NCBI GenBank assembly: GCA_014192625.1
Contig: BJHM01000005.1
Coordinates: forward strand, 1-64,000
Reading direction: 5' to 3'
From: Planctomycetota bacterium
GTDB lineage: Bacteria; Planctomycetota; UBA1135; UBA2386
Length of the DNA stretch: 64,000 bases
The position numbers were made by a program, and so were the translations under genes. Every line of letters starts with the position of its first letter. Positions within the stretch are counted from its first letter, which is position 1. Below the pieces are notes generated by a model, which saw nothing but the letters and a program-made list of their open reading frames with translations, was not told where the DNA came from and did not search any database. Shown in pieces: positions 35,154 to 44,088 of this stretch.

Positions 35154-36113
35154 ATGCTATCCTTCAGGTCCTTCCCGGCTACTCATCCGATGGTTGACGC
35201 ATCCCTAGTTTGTTCTGACGGCCGCATCATGTCGGTGCACGATGGCTTGCTGCTGGGGCGAGTTGTCGGGAGCGATTTCGTCATCGACGATGTCAAATGC
35301 TCGCGGCGGCACGCGCGCCTCTGCGTCCAGGGGAGCGTGGTGGAGATTGAAGATCTTGAGAGCAGCAATGGCACGCTTTTGAACGGCAAGCAGGTGCAGC
35401 GGCGCGTGCTGCGCGACGGCGACAAGATCCAGATTGGCAAGACCGTGATCGTGTTCCGCGAGGGTCTTCATGCCGCGCAGGCAGCGAGCCTCGAGCCGAC
35501 TGGCGATGACAACGACCTGTTTGGTGGTCCGTCGGTGCCAACCCCGAAGGTGCCGACCAAACCAGTGGCCGCAACGGTGAGCAGCGAGCCCGCGCCGTGG
35601 GTGTCGCTGCCGCCGTTGTCACCGACACCGCCGTTGCCGTCGTCACCGTGGCTATCGCTGCCGCCGTTGTCGCCGCCACCGCCACCATCACCGACATCAC
35701 CGACATCACCGACATCACCGACATCACCGACATCACCGACATCACCGACATCACCGACATCACCGACACCGCCGCCACCGCCGCCGCGGTCGCTGCCACC
35801 GCCGCCATCACCGCTGCTACCTTTGCCGCGGTCGCACGAACGTCAGGTGGTGGAGTTCGCCGACGAAGTGGTGCAGGTGCGCCCAATTGAGAAGGGCAAA
35901 TCAGGCGCTGCGAATCTTGCTCCGGCCGCATTTGGTGAGCCAAAAATCGAGGCCAAGAATCGCGTGCTGCAGTTTCAAAAGCCCAATGCCAGCAGGGGGC
36001 CGCTGGGCGATGACCTGGGGCAGCTTTCGACCGGCACCAAGTTGCTCCTGTTCGGTGCTGTGCTACTCGGCGCTGCGCTTCTCATCTGGCTGATCATCTG
36101 GCTCGTGCGCTGA
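35154..36113 (+). CDS. FHA-domain protein with Pro-rich linker and C-terminal membrane anchor
   Basis: A 319-residue protein. The FHA phosphothreonine-binding domain spans about residues 27-105: GRVVGSDFVIDD, CSRRHARL with the invariant Ser-Arg and His, SSNGTLLNGKQV and RVLRDGDKIQIGKTVIVF. A long Pro/Ser/Thr linker contains a nine-fold SPT tripeptide array (DNA 35687-35767). The last 25 residues are a transmembrane helix (LLLFGAVLLGAALLIWLIIW). The domain would lie on the cytoplasmic side and act in Ser/Thr kinase signalling. Start: ATG at 35154 follows GGAG by six bases; ATG at 35190 is also possible and would leave more room for promoters. Confidence 0.88.
   Translation: MLSFRSFPATHPMVDASLVCSDGRIMSVHDGLLLGRVVGSDFVIDDVKCSRRHARLCVQGSVVEIEDLESSNGTLLNGKQVQRRVLRDGDKIQIGKTVIVFREGLHAAQAASLEPTGDDNDLFGGPSVPTPKVPTKPVAATVSSEPAPWVSLPPLSPTPPLPSSPWLSLPPLSPPPPPSPTSPTSPTSPTSPTSPTSPTSPTSPTPPPPPPRSLPPPPSPLLPLPRSHERQVVEFADEVVQVRPIEKGKSGAANLAPAAFGEPKIEAKNRVLQFQKPNASRGPLGDDLGQLSTGTKLLLFGAVLLGAALLIWLIIWLVR
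35687..35767 (+). repeat. 9-bp in-frame coding repeat encoding (SPT)n
   Basis: Nine exact copies of atcaccgac, translated in the FHA gene as Ser-Pro-Thr tripeptides. The period of nine keeps the frame, so copy number changes would lengthen or shorten the linker without a frameshift. Confidence 0.95.
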
Positions 36114-36116
36114 TCT

Positions 36117-37184
36117 CTAGTGCGGGTGGGTCGCTGCGGTGCGCCACGCAGCAAGCACCAGTTCCGCAGTTCGCGGCCATGCAAAGCTGCTCGCCCGCGC
36201 GCGACGTTTTTGCGTGGCCTCTGCAGTCGGCGCAGGCAGCGCAGCGATTGCGCTAGCCCAGGCGCGCGCATCATCCGGCGGGAGCACGATGCCGCTTTTG
36301 CAAACGAGTTCGGGCAGGGCGCCGGCGGCGCTCACCAAGACGGGCTTGCCATTGGCGAGGCCATCGAGTGCCGCGAGGCCAAAACCTTCGTAGTGCGATG
36401 GCACGACAACCGCCCGCGCAGCGGCGTATTGACGAGTCACTTCGGCATCATCCACGACCCCGAGGAACTGCACGTTGGCCACGAGGCCGAGTTTTTTAGT
36501 CAACGCGCGCAAGCTGTTTTGCGCGCCTGCATCGGCGCCGATGAGTCGCAGGTTTGGTCGCGCACTCATGGGCAACATGGCGAGCGCGTACAGCAGCACG
36601 GCGAGGTTCTTGCGCCGCTCAAGGTGACCCACGTGCAGCAGGTATCCGTCCTCATGCGGCAACGCTGCGCATTCAGGCATGGTGACGCCGTTTGGTGCAA
36701 CGACGATGCGCGTGCCTGGTGCTTGTTTGAGCAGTTGCGCCTTGGTGAATAAGCTGGGCACCAGCACGGTGTGAACCCGCGTAAGACTGCGGCGCAGGAG
36801 CCAGCGTGAAAGTCGCTTTGCACCCCGACCATGGCCATCTGCATCGCGCAGATCATGGATCGTGAGCACGACTGGGCAGGGCACGAACGGCACCGGTAGA
36901 AAGCCGTGATCGAGCACGCTGGCGCCAAGTGAACGCAGCGCATTGCCGAGTAACCTTCGTTCGGCAAGCGCGCGTCGAAAGGTCGGCGCTGCAGGGATGG
37001 CAATGGCCTGAAACTGGATGCTTGGGTGGAGCCGCGGCGGCGCAAAGTTGGCGCGATGCAGCACCGTGACCCGCTCCCCGTGCCCGAGCAACGGGCCGAT
37101 GTGGCGCAGCAGTGCAAGCAGGCGCGTGTTTGCGCCAGAAGGTTTTGCCAGTAGCCAGCCAGCGATGACGGCGTGCAGACTCAT
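36117..37184 (-). CDS. Glycosyltransferase family 4 (third gene of a GT operon)
   Basis: The 355-residue GT-B protein carries VVLTIHDLRD in the N-terminal half and, in the donor half, LLHVGHLERRKN, LRLIGADAG and SHYEGFGLAALDGLANGKPV with the EX7E pattern. The ATG overlaps the stop of the upstream glycosyltransferase by four bases. A full set of three overlapping GT4 genes (36117-39246) suggests successive sugar additions to one polysaccharide. Nucleotide sugar not assignable. Confidence 0.9.
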   Translation of the reverse strand: MSLHAVIAGWLLAKPSGANTRLLALLRHIGPLLGHGERVTVLHRANFAPPRLHPSIQFQAIAIPAAPTFRRALAERRLLGNALRSLGASVLDHGFLPVPFVPCPVVLTIHDLRDADGHGRGAKRLSRWLLRRSLTRVHTVLVPSLFTKAQLLKQAPGTRIVVAPNGVTMPECAALPHEDGYLLHVGHLERRKNLAVLLYALAMLPMSARPNLRLIGADAGAQNSLRALTKKLGLVANVQFLGVVDDAEVTRQYAAARAVVVPSHYEGFGLAALDGLANGKPVLVSAAGALPELVCKSGIVLPPDDARAWASAIAALPAPTAEATQKRRARASSFAWPRTAELVLAAWRTAATHPH

Positions 37185-38170
37185 CGCGTGAGTGCCAGGT
37201 GCAGTTGACCCCAGGCGGCGGCGACGGCGTTTGGCGTGAAGCGCGCGGCGCGCAGGGGGCCTTCGCTTGCGAGTTGCGTGCGCAGTGGCGCGTCCTCATG
37301 TGCGCGCACGATCCCATCGGCGATGCTCGCAGGACTACGCGGGTCGACGTAGATCGCAGCATCGCCGGCAATCTCGCGGAACGGCGGCAGGTCGGAGCAC
37401 ACGGTTGGAATACCGTGCGCGAGCCCTTCCAGAACTGGCATGCCGAAGCCTTCAAACCGGGATGCTTGCACGAGCATGCGGCAGCCGCGCAGCAGTTGCT
37501 CCTTCATCGGTTCGTCGAGGTAGTTGTCCGGTGGTCCGGCGAAGCAGATTTCTGGCAGCGACTCGCTGCGCTCTCGCGCAAGCGCGCAGGCCGTTCGCAC
37601 TGCGTTGCGGTTTTTGCGGTGCCGATCGTCGCCGAGTGCGAGTAGCGGTCCTAGGCGCAGGGCTGGATCGACGACGCATTGTGGCGCGGTAGTTCCGTTG
37701 GGCAAAAGCAGGAGCTTTGCGCCATGGCCAGCGATCGAGCGCGCGGCCTCTAGCGTGAACGTGGATGGCGCGAGCACGACGCTGGCAGAGCGCAATGCAC
37801 AGCGCGTAGCGAACCGCCGCCAATAGGAAGTGGACTCGCCAGAATCAGCGTGGCGCCATGGCAGGTCGTGCACCGTGGCGATCGTCGGACACGGCGCACG
37901 CAGCGGGACGGCAGCTACGGGACTGTGCAGCACGTCCGCCTGCAATTGGCGCAACAGCTTTGGCAATAAAAGCTGTCGCCGCAATGCGCCGCGCGGTGTT
38001 GGCACGACTGTGATGCCGGGCGGCAGCGGCCCTTCGATGCCATCGGGCAGCAGTAGATAAATTGCCGCGGTGCTGTTTGCTGCATATGCAGTGAGCCCGT
38101 TTAGAAAAGCGCGGCTCACGCCGGTGATCGGGCCATCCGCAAGGCAAGTGCCATCGAAGACGACGATCAC
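37181..38170 (-). CDS. Glycosyltransferase family 4 (second gene of a GT operon)
   Basis: 329 residues read from GTG at 38170, which overlaps the stop of the upstream gene (GTGA at 38167-38170). The sequence starts VIVVFDGTCLADGPITGVSR; the upstream open frame has no family similarity. It shows TIATVHDLPW, LLLPNGTT, and the donor-site ASRFEGFGMPVLEGLAHGIP with Glu residues 8 apart. The two flanking genes are the same family, and all three are joined by 4-bp overlaps. Confidence 0.9.
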   Translation of the reverse strand: MIVVFDGTCLADGPITGVSRAFLNGLTAYAANSTAAIYLLLPDGIEGPLPPGITVVPTPRGALRRQLLLPKLLRQLQADVLHSPVAAVPLRAPCPTIATVHDLPWRHADSGESTSYWRRFATRCALRSASVVLAPSTFTLEAARSIAGHGAKLLLLPNGTTAPQCVVDPALRLGPLLALGDDRHRKNRNAVRTACALARERSESLPEICFAGPPDNYLDEPMKEQLLRGCRMLVQASRFEGFGMPVLEGLAHGIPTVCSDLPPFREIAGDAAIYVDPRSPASIADGIVRAHEDAPLRTQLASEGPLRAARFTPNAVAAAWGQLHLALTR

Positions 38171-39246
38171 TTTAGAACCTCGCGGTAGATCCTTGCGTGT
38201 GCTGCAGCACAGTCTCGCCACCGAAAGCATGCTGCGCGAACTCGCCCGGCGGCACTGCCTCTTAGTCTGGCTTCGCGGTCGTGCAATAACCGGTCGATGG
38301 CCGCGCTGAGCGCAGCTGGCGAACGCGCATCGCACAACACGGCAGCGCCGTCGGTGAGTTCGCGCATTGGCGCGCAGTCGTTGGCGATGACCGGCACGCC
38401 GAATGCCATCGCCTCTAGCGGCGGAAAGCCAAAGCCTTCCCACAAGGACGGGTAGACCAGCAGTTGCGCGTGGGCGAGCAGCGAGAAAACTTCCTCGTCG
38501 CCCGCCTGTGGCAGCCATTGCACGCCGCCTTCCTGCTGTGCTGCACGCAGTTGTTCGACGATCGCTGCGTCTTCCCAGCCGCGTCGCCCAACTACGACCA
38601 GCAGCGGTCGCGGGGTCGACAATTGTCGAAAGGCCGCGAGCAATGCAGAGTGATTTTTGCGCGGTTCGATGGTGCCGAGGCATAGCACGTACGGCATGCC
38701 GCCAAACGGCTGCGGCCCTTTGGTCGTCGGCACGTGGTCACTGCCGAATGGAATCACTGTCGTGCGCGCCGTTGGCCATGTTTTCTGCACATCAGTCTGT
38801 GTGGCGCGCGAAGGCACGAGGATTGTGTGAGCTGCTGCAACGGCGCGAGCTGTGCGCGCGAGCAAGATCTTGGCATCGGCGCCATGCCAACTTTCATCGT
38901 GGATGAAAGCGAGGTCGTGCACGGTCAGAACGATGCGGGCCTTGCCGATCGGCGGGTGCACGTAGTCGGTCCAGTGGAAAACTTCAGGATTGCCGGCGAG
39001 CAGTTCGGCGGACAACCCGAGGCGCGACAGCAGCGGTAGCGCGCGTCCCGGGATAGGCAAGCGGTGCAGCGTCGCACGGGCCGGCGACCGGCTGGCGCTG
39101 CTCGCGCGCGTGACGCTGTGAGCGAACAGATGCAGGTCGATGTCGTCACGTTCGGCAAGCGCAATCGCTAGCTGACGAACGGCACGAGCGATCCCAGCGT
39201 GGCTATGCACAGCAGGGCGGTAGTCGAGGGCGATCTGAACAGGCAC
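38167..39246 (-). CDS. Glycosyltransferase family 4 (first gene of a GT operon)
   Basis: 359 residues if read from GTG at 39246 (another GTG at 39252). PVQIALDYRPAVHSHAGIAR near the start is the usual N-terminal donor/acceptor loop for mannosyltransferases of this family. Later parts are RIVLTVHDLAFIHDE, VPSRATQTDVQKTWP, LCLGTIEPRKN and YPSLWEGFGFPPLEAMAFGV. An ATG upstream at 39360 would overlap the divergent gene at 39294, so the GTG was preferred. Only about 47 bp separate it from that gene. Confidence 0.88.
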   Translation of the reverse strand: MPVQIALDYRPAVHSHAGIARAVRQLAIALAERDDIDLHLFAHSVTRASSASRSPARATLHRLPIPGRALPLLSRLGLSAELLAGNPEVFHWTDYVHPPIGKARIVLTVHDLAFIHDESWHGADAKILLARTARAVAAAHTILVPSRATQTDVQKTWPTARTTVIPFGSDHVPTTKGPQPFGGMPYVLCLGTIEPRKNHSALLAAFRQLSTPRPLLVVVGRRGWEDAAIVEQLRAAQQEGGVQWLPQAGDEEVFSLLAHAQLLVYPSLWEGFGFPPLEAMAFGVPVIANDCAPMRELTDGAAVLCDARSPAALSAAIDRLLHDREARLRGSAAGRVRAACFRWRDCAAAHARIYREVLK

Positions 39247-39293
39247 AAGCACGGGGACTGGGGGCTCGGTAGACTTCTTCCTCAATATTCTGC

Positions 39294-40841
39294 ATGCGTC
39301 GCCGTTCCACCACGTTGCTGATTGCGATGTTTGCTTTAGGGGGCTCGTATTTTGGCGCAATGTGGTGGGTTAGCAGGGATCCGGCGCCGCCGGTGATGCC
39401 CATGCCGGTCGAGGAGCAAGCCTCGGGGCCGCTTGCCGCGGAGCCGCCTGGCAACAGGCCGCTCCTAGCATATGGGCCTCGAGTCTGGGTCGAGATCGAG
39501 CAGGTTGGCAGCTACTTGCCGTCGACGGCTGCCAACATCCGAGTGCACCGCGGCAGCGCCGAGGTAACTGCCAAAATTAGTGTTGTCGGTGGCGCGGGAA
39601 TGAGCTGGCCCGAGGCCGACCGGCGCGACGGTGAAGCGCTGGTGCGCATTGAGGAAGGGGCGAGAACGATGTTCAGGCGGATCATGATCGCAGGCGCGGA
39701 TGGCTCGGGCGAACTGCAAATCGGCATCACTGCACTGCTGCGCGGCAGTGTGGTAGACCAACTAAACAAGCCGGTTGCCGGTGCGCGCGTTTGGTGTGGC
39801 GGCGAACTCGACAATGAGATCCTGACTGATGAGAAGGGCTGCTTTGCCGCAGAGGTTGCGAGCGGGGATGGCGTGCCGGTTGTCGTGCGCGCCGTGGGCA
39901 AGGCGTGGAGTTATCAACTGGTCTCCGTGCCCCCTGCTGGCAGTGAAGTGGGCTTCGTGCTCGCTGCGGATTGCGAGTTGCATGTGCAACTGGTCGGCAG
40001 TGAGCTGACGCTGCCCAGTGCTTTTGTGCGCATCAGTGCCGTTGGTGCGTCCTTCACGACCGAGTTGCTGCAATACCCGTTCTTCGCGCAGCAGTTGTTC
40101 GCCGGGCAGGCAAACAAGGACGGACCAGCAGTCGACGGGCAAGGCCATGCGGTGATTCGCGGCCTGCCGCGCGGCAGCACGATCGGCGTTTCGGCTGGCG
40201 GGCCATGCTTGCCAGTGACCGCGCCTCAGCAAGTTGAGCTACTGCGTGCTTCGACCGAAGTAGCGCTATCGGTGGCTCACGGTGCCGCGTGTCGTGGCAG
40301 CGTTGTCGATGAGCATGGCGACCCGCTCGCGGGCGCTTTCGTTTGGTGTTGGCCACAAGACAAGGTTCCCAAGCGCAGCAGCGCCGATCGCTGGCTGCAG
40401 CCGCGTGAGGTGGATGCCGTGGCGGTGAGTTGCGTGGTGACTGGTGCGGACGGGGCGTTTGATCTATTGGTGGAAGATGCGGAGTTGTGCGTGCTCACCA
40501 TTGAACATCGCGACTTCGCGCGACTCGTGCGACCACTTGCGCGCGACGTTCGCATTGGCCTTCGTTGTCCGCTGCCTGGCGGCGCAGCAACTCCGCCGCG
40601 GATGCATGTACCGCCGCCGATTGCGGGCAAGGCTTGGCCACTGCGCGTCGATCCAGGCGACCAAATTTTTCGTGTTGTTGCCGCGGACCGCGATTTCGTG
40701 CACCCGCTGCCCGTGCCCATGCTGGCGCTCATCCGTGCCCGAGTCGCAACCAGCACTGGTGAATGGTCGCCACCGCGCGTTGCCAAGGATGTGATGTTGA
40801 GCGGCGTAGTGTCTTTGCCGCTGGCGCTCACGTTGCGCTGA
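39294..40841 (+). CDS. Membrane-anchored protein with carboxypeptidase-regulatory-like domains
   Basis: 515 residues starting MRRRSTTLLIAMFALGGSYF, an uncleaved anchor or signal. Two regulatory-like beta-sandwich repeats are clear: GSVVDQLNKPVAGARVWCGG followed by TDEKGCFAAEV, and RGSVVDEHGDPLAGAFVWCW followed by TGADGAFDLLV. No catalytic site is seen. The pattern resembles the secreted protein at 4978-6810, so the two are probably distant paralogues. Divergent from the GT operon; an intrinsic hairpin with T-run lies 143 bp after its stop. Confidence 0.78.
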   Translation: MRRRSTTLLIAMFALGGSYFGAMWWVSRDPAPPVMPMPVEEQASGPLAAEPPGNRPLLAYGPRVWVEIEQVGSYLPSTAANIRVHRGSAEVTAKISVVGGAGMSWPEADRRDGEALVRIEEGARTMFRRIMIAGADGSGELQIGITALLRGSVVDQLNKPVAGARVWCGGELDNEILTDEKGCFAAEVASGDGVPVVVRAVGKAWSYQLVSVPPAGSEVGFVLAADCELHVQLVGSELTLPSAFVRISAVGASFTTELLQYPFFAQQLFAGQANKDGPAVDGQGHAVIRGLPRGSTIGVSAGGPCLPVTAPQQVELLRASTEVALSVAHGAACRGSVVDEHGDPLAGAFVWCWPQDKVPKRSSADRWLQPREVDAVAVSCVVTGADGAFDLLVEDAELCVLTIEHRDFARLVRPLARDVRIGLRCPLPGGAATPPRMHVPPPIAGKAWPLRVDPGDQIFRVVAADRDFVHPLPVPMLALIRARVATSTGEWSPPRVAKDVMLSGVVSLPLALTLR

Positions 40842-40983
40842 GAATCCCCCAGCGCCACGCAGGCCCGGATTGAGACGGCTAAGAATGCGATGGCATTGCA
40901 GCTTTCGGACTGCGCCGTGCGGCACTCGATCTTGCCGATCGTCAGTCATCTCGGCAGGTGGTATTTTTTGGCGTTGGTTGGTG

Positions 40984-41017
40984 GAGGCTGCGCCGGTGGA
41001 GCGCGGCCTCTTTTTTT
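40984..41017 (+). terminator. Rho-independent terminator or attenuator before the HD gene
   Basis: A 10-bp stem GAGGCTGCGC/GCGCGGCCTC with one G-U pair, a 7-base loop and seven T residues. It sits 143 bp downstream of the stop at 40841 and 55 bp before the proposed start of the HD gene at 41073. It may end the upstream transcript, or if transcription starts in the gap, act as an attenuator. Confidence 0.75.
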
Positions 41018-41072
41018 GTTGCGCGTTCGGAGCCTTGGCCCGATTTCAAGCGCTCGGCTATGTTGCCGCCGC

Positions 41073-42416
41073 TTGCCCATCCTGCGCGAACCGGTTCACG
41101 GCGATATCGAACTCAGCAATGAGGAAATGCGCCTCCTCGACACGCCTGAGTTTCAGCGTTTGCGCGGCGTGAAGCAGCTTGGCTTTGCCTATCTGGTGTT
41201 CCCTGGCGCGACGCACACGCGCTTTGAGCATTCGATTGGCACGCTGCACATGTGCGAGCAGCTGCTGCAAGCTGCCGACAAGAACGCGGCGAAGTTTCCG
41301 TCCGTGTGTCTTCGCATCAGTGCGGAAGAACGGCGGATTCTGCGCATCGCTGCGCTGCTGCACGATGTCACGCACATCCCGTTCGGTCACAACATCGAGG
41401 ACCAAACCGGGCTCTTGCCGCGCCATGATCGGCCGGAGCGCTTTCGCGCGGTCCTCGGCGACACGGCTTTGGGCGAACAGCTCGACAAGCTATCGCTGCG
41501 CGAATCGATCCTCTCGGTGCTGGCAGATGGCCCGTTGCAGGTGCCGCCGTTCTGGCGGCAGGTTGTCAGCGATACGATTGATGCCGATCTGCTCGACTAC
41601 TTGCGGCGTGACGCGCATTACACCGGCCTCGACCTTAGCTACGACCGCCGCGTCGTTGATTACTTTCGCATCGATCGCGCCTCGCAACGGATGTACGTCG
41701 ACTGCGAGAAGAATGGCATGCTGCGCGAGGACATCGTGTCCGAGTTGATGCGCGTGCTGGAGATCCGCTATCACTTCAGTGAGCGCGTTTACTATCACCA
41801 CGCCAAGATCGCGGCGGGTGCGTTGGTTTCCCGAATGGTCGAATTGGCACTGCGCGCAAATGCGCTGTCGGCGGCAGACCTGCAGTTTGCCACCGACGAG
41901 TCCTTGCTGCTTCGGCTCGAAGGTCTCGATCTCTTTGATGCCGCAGCAACCGAACGGCTGCATCGTTTTGCGCAGCGCTTTCGTCGCCGTGAGCTACCAA
42001 AGCGAGTGCTAGTCCTGCCGCTCTACCTCAATCGCGACCTACAGCTTTTGTTGCTCGATACGTATTTCATGCCAGGCAAACCGGCGGCGCGCTTTGCCTG
42101 GGAAGCGGCAATTGAGCAGCAGGCGCTTTTGGCCTTTGGCCGGCCGATGGATATCACGCTCTACTGCCCCGCACGCAGCATGCAACTGAAGGAAGCCAGG
42201 ACGCTGGTGCGCTTCCCTGGCGGGTTTGATTGCGCGATGCCGTTGGACACGTTTGTCGATGAGATCCCAAGGCTGCGCGATCTGCGCGAGGCGTATCCGC
42301 GCATGTGGAAGCTCTACGTATTTTGTTCGGATCCGGACAAGGGTGTGCGCCGCAAGCTGCAGGAGATGTGTCTTGCCGCGTTGCCGAAGGGTTGCGTAAA
42401 CGCGCTGCGGATTTGA
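41073..42416 (+). CDS. HD-domain phosphohydrolase (dNTPase-like)
   Basis: 447 residues from TTG at 41073, which lies just before the conserved REPVHGDIEL. RLRGVKQLGFAYLVFPGATH and TRFEHSIGTLH with His and Asp ligands, LLHDVTHIPFGHN and DTIDADLLDYLRRDAHYTGL are diagnostic of the COG1078 family, metal-dependent phosphohydrolases related to dGTPase. The open frame extends to 40890 without an obvious start and crosses the terminator hairpin, so the TTG is more likely. The alternative ATG at 41060 is in a different frame. A nucleotide-pool role is inferred from the family. Confidence 0.88.
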   Translation: MPILREPVHGDIELSNEEMRLLDTPEFQRLRGVKQLGFAYLVFPGATHTRFEHSIGTLHMCEQLLQAADKNAAKFPSVCLRISAEERRILRIAALLHDVTHIPFGHNIEDQTGLLPRHDRPERFRAVLGDTALGEQLDKLSLRESILSVLADGPLQVPPFWRQVVSDTIDADLLDYLRRDAHYTGLDLSYDRRVVDYFRIDRASQRMYVDCEKNGMLREDIVSELMRVLEIRYHFSERVYYHHAKIAAGALVSRMVELALRANALSAADLQFATDESLLLRLEGLDLFDAAATERLHRFAQRFRRRELPKRVLVLPLYLNRDLQLLLLDTYFMPGKPAARFAWEAAIEQQALLAFGRPMDITLYCPARSMQLKEARTLVRFPGGFDCAMPLDTFVDEIPRLRDLREAYPRMWKLYVFCSDPDKGVRRKLQEMCLAALPKGCVNALRI

Positions 42417-42715
42417 CCGCCTGTTTGCGCGCTGCAGGGATCAGCAGCGGTTGCGCGGCGAGCGACCGCAGTTGGCAGGGGCCTTTTGCAGCATGCGCTG
42501 ACGGCTTGCGGCAAGGCGGGTTTTCCATCGAGGTTGACCCGAACAGGCGGGCAGCACGGATCGAGTTGTGCGCAACGCGCGATCCTTTGTTCACAGCCGT
42601 GTTGCAGAACAACCACGAATGCCTGCCAACGCAACGTTTCATCGCGGGGTTGTCACCGCTGCCGGTGGCTTTATGTGCGAACCCGCTTTTCGTGCGTGCC
42701 GCAGGAGCTAGTCGC
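42417..42715. other. Convergent intergenic region, 299 bp
   Basis: Between the HD gene and the convergent HEAT-like gene. No clear terminator, repeat or gene; overlapping frames are low-quality shadows. A phrase tttcatcgcggggtt at about 42634 is also the core of the 13-bp repeat at 48661. Confidence 0.4.
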
Positions 42716-43990
42716 TTACTTGCCGGTGTTCAGTCGCTCGGCGGCGGCTTCGCGGACGCTGTCTTCTTCGATCGGATCAGCCGCCAACTGGGCGCAGCGC
42801 CGTCGCCCCTCCTCGATCGAAATAGTGGCGTATCGGCAGCCGAGTTCTCGCGCCTCGGATTCGCAGTCCCACAGCGCATCGGCCAACTCGGGATGCGCCA
42901 GCGGATCGTCCGGGTGGCGTGCCAGACCAAGCAGCGCGCGAGTGCGTGTCCACGAGCAGGCTGCCTGCCGAGTGACCGATTGCAGCACCGCCAGTGAGCG
43001 ACGATCCCCGATGTGCACCAGCGCGTCGATTTCGAAGGCCATCTCAAGGCCGCTGTCGTGCTGGAGTGTTCGCGCGACAAACTCCGTAAGCCATTCGCGA
43101 TCCTCCGGCTCCGCGTGTAGTTCCAATATGCGGCCGGCGGCGGTGCGCAGGAATCGTCCATCGCCCCACCAGCGCCGCGCGAGTGGCAGCGTTATTTTGG
43201 CTGGCAGTTTCAATACGTATGCGAGCAGCGCGGTGCGGCGCTGGCGATCCTCGATCGGCAGCGTGCGCGCTGGATCCGAAAGATCATCTTCGCTTTGAAA
43301 CGTGGCCTCAGCGAGTTCGAGCAGTCGCAGATCTTGCATCGCGCCGAGAGCTCTCGCTGCTGCGTGGCGGCGCGGCACGGACGCATCGTGTTCTACGCGC
43401 CAAGCCAGCAGCGCGCGATCTAGCAGTGAGCGGCGGTGTGAGAGTTCTTCGGTCACGCGCGAGGACGGCGTCTCATCGAGGCTGTCGAGTAACAGTTCCG
43501 TTGGGGCCTTTGCCGGGTCCGCGAGTTCTGTTCGTTGAGACTGTTCGACTGCCGTAGCCGTCGCATTGCGTGCAAACGCGTCAGCGACCGCTGGCAGTCG
43601 TCGATCAAAATGTTGCCAGAAGGGGGCATGAACCTCGACGTCGTAGTCGAGGTCGCCACGGGCGATGCCGTGCTCCGCGAGCCGCTGGATCACCGGGAAC
43701 GGTAGGAACTGTGCTGCCCAGATCGGGTAGTCGCGCAGATAGTCGGCCATCTCCAGTGCCAGCGGTAAATGCGCGTCAGGGTCGGTGAGCAGCGTGAAGG
43801 CTTCGCGGTTGCCGCGTGCCGCCATTTCGGCAAGCACGCTTGGAGCCAGCGTGCCGTTCGCTTTGTTGATTGCCAAAAGGAGAATCTCGCTGCACGGCAA
43901 TTCGAGGGCTAGAGCGAGTTCGCCGTAGTAACGCTCACGGCGCTCGATTTGCGGGTCGACGCGTGGATCATTGGCGATGCAGAAAAGCAC
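42716..43990 (-). CDS. HEAT-like helical-repeat protein, start uncertain
   Basis: 424 residues from GTG at 43990. The sequence is almost entirely amphipathic helices (LLAINKANGTLAPSVLAEMA, RQAACSWTRTRALLGLARH), typical of HEAT/armadillo-type scaffolds, with no catalytic motif. The frame is open upstream for 34 further codons to a CTG at 44092 that overlaps the stop of the exonuclease gene as CTGA, and those codons read as helix (ELIRAAHDKRLGRLQRG, FQEALLAP) like the rest. The true start may therefore be CTG 44092, giving 458 residues. The genes are then co-translated with the exonuclease. Confidence 0.78.
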   Translation of the reverse strand: MLFCIANDPRVDPQIERRERYYGELALALELPCSEILLLAINKANGTLAPSVLAEMAARGNREAFTLLTDPDAHLPLALEMADYLRDYPIWAAQFLPFPVIQRLAEHGIARGDLDYDVEVHAPFWQHFDRRLPAVADAFARNATATAVEQSQRTELADPAKAPTELLLDSLDETPSSRVTEELSHRRSLLDRALLAWRVEHDASVPRRHAAARALGAMQDLRLLELAEATFQSEDDLSDPARTLPIEDRQRRTALLAYVLKLPAKITLPLARRWWGDGRFLRTAAGRILELHAEPEDREWLTEFVARTLQHDSGLEMAFEIDALVHIGDRRSLAVLQSVTRQAACSWTRTRALLGLARHPDDPLAHPELADALWDCESEARELGCRYATISIEEGRRRCAQLAADPIEEDSVREAAAERLNTGK

Positions 43991-44088
43991 TTCGCTGCGC
44001 GCCGGTGCTGGTGCGAGCAGTGCCTCTTGGAAGCCGCGGCCGGTGCCGCGCTGCAGGCGGCCAAGCCTCTTGTCATGCGCGGCGCGGA

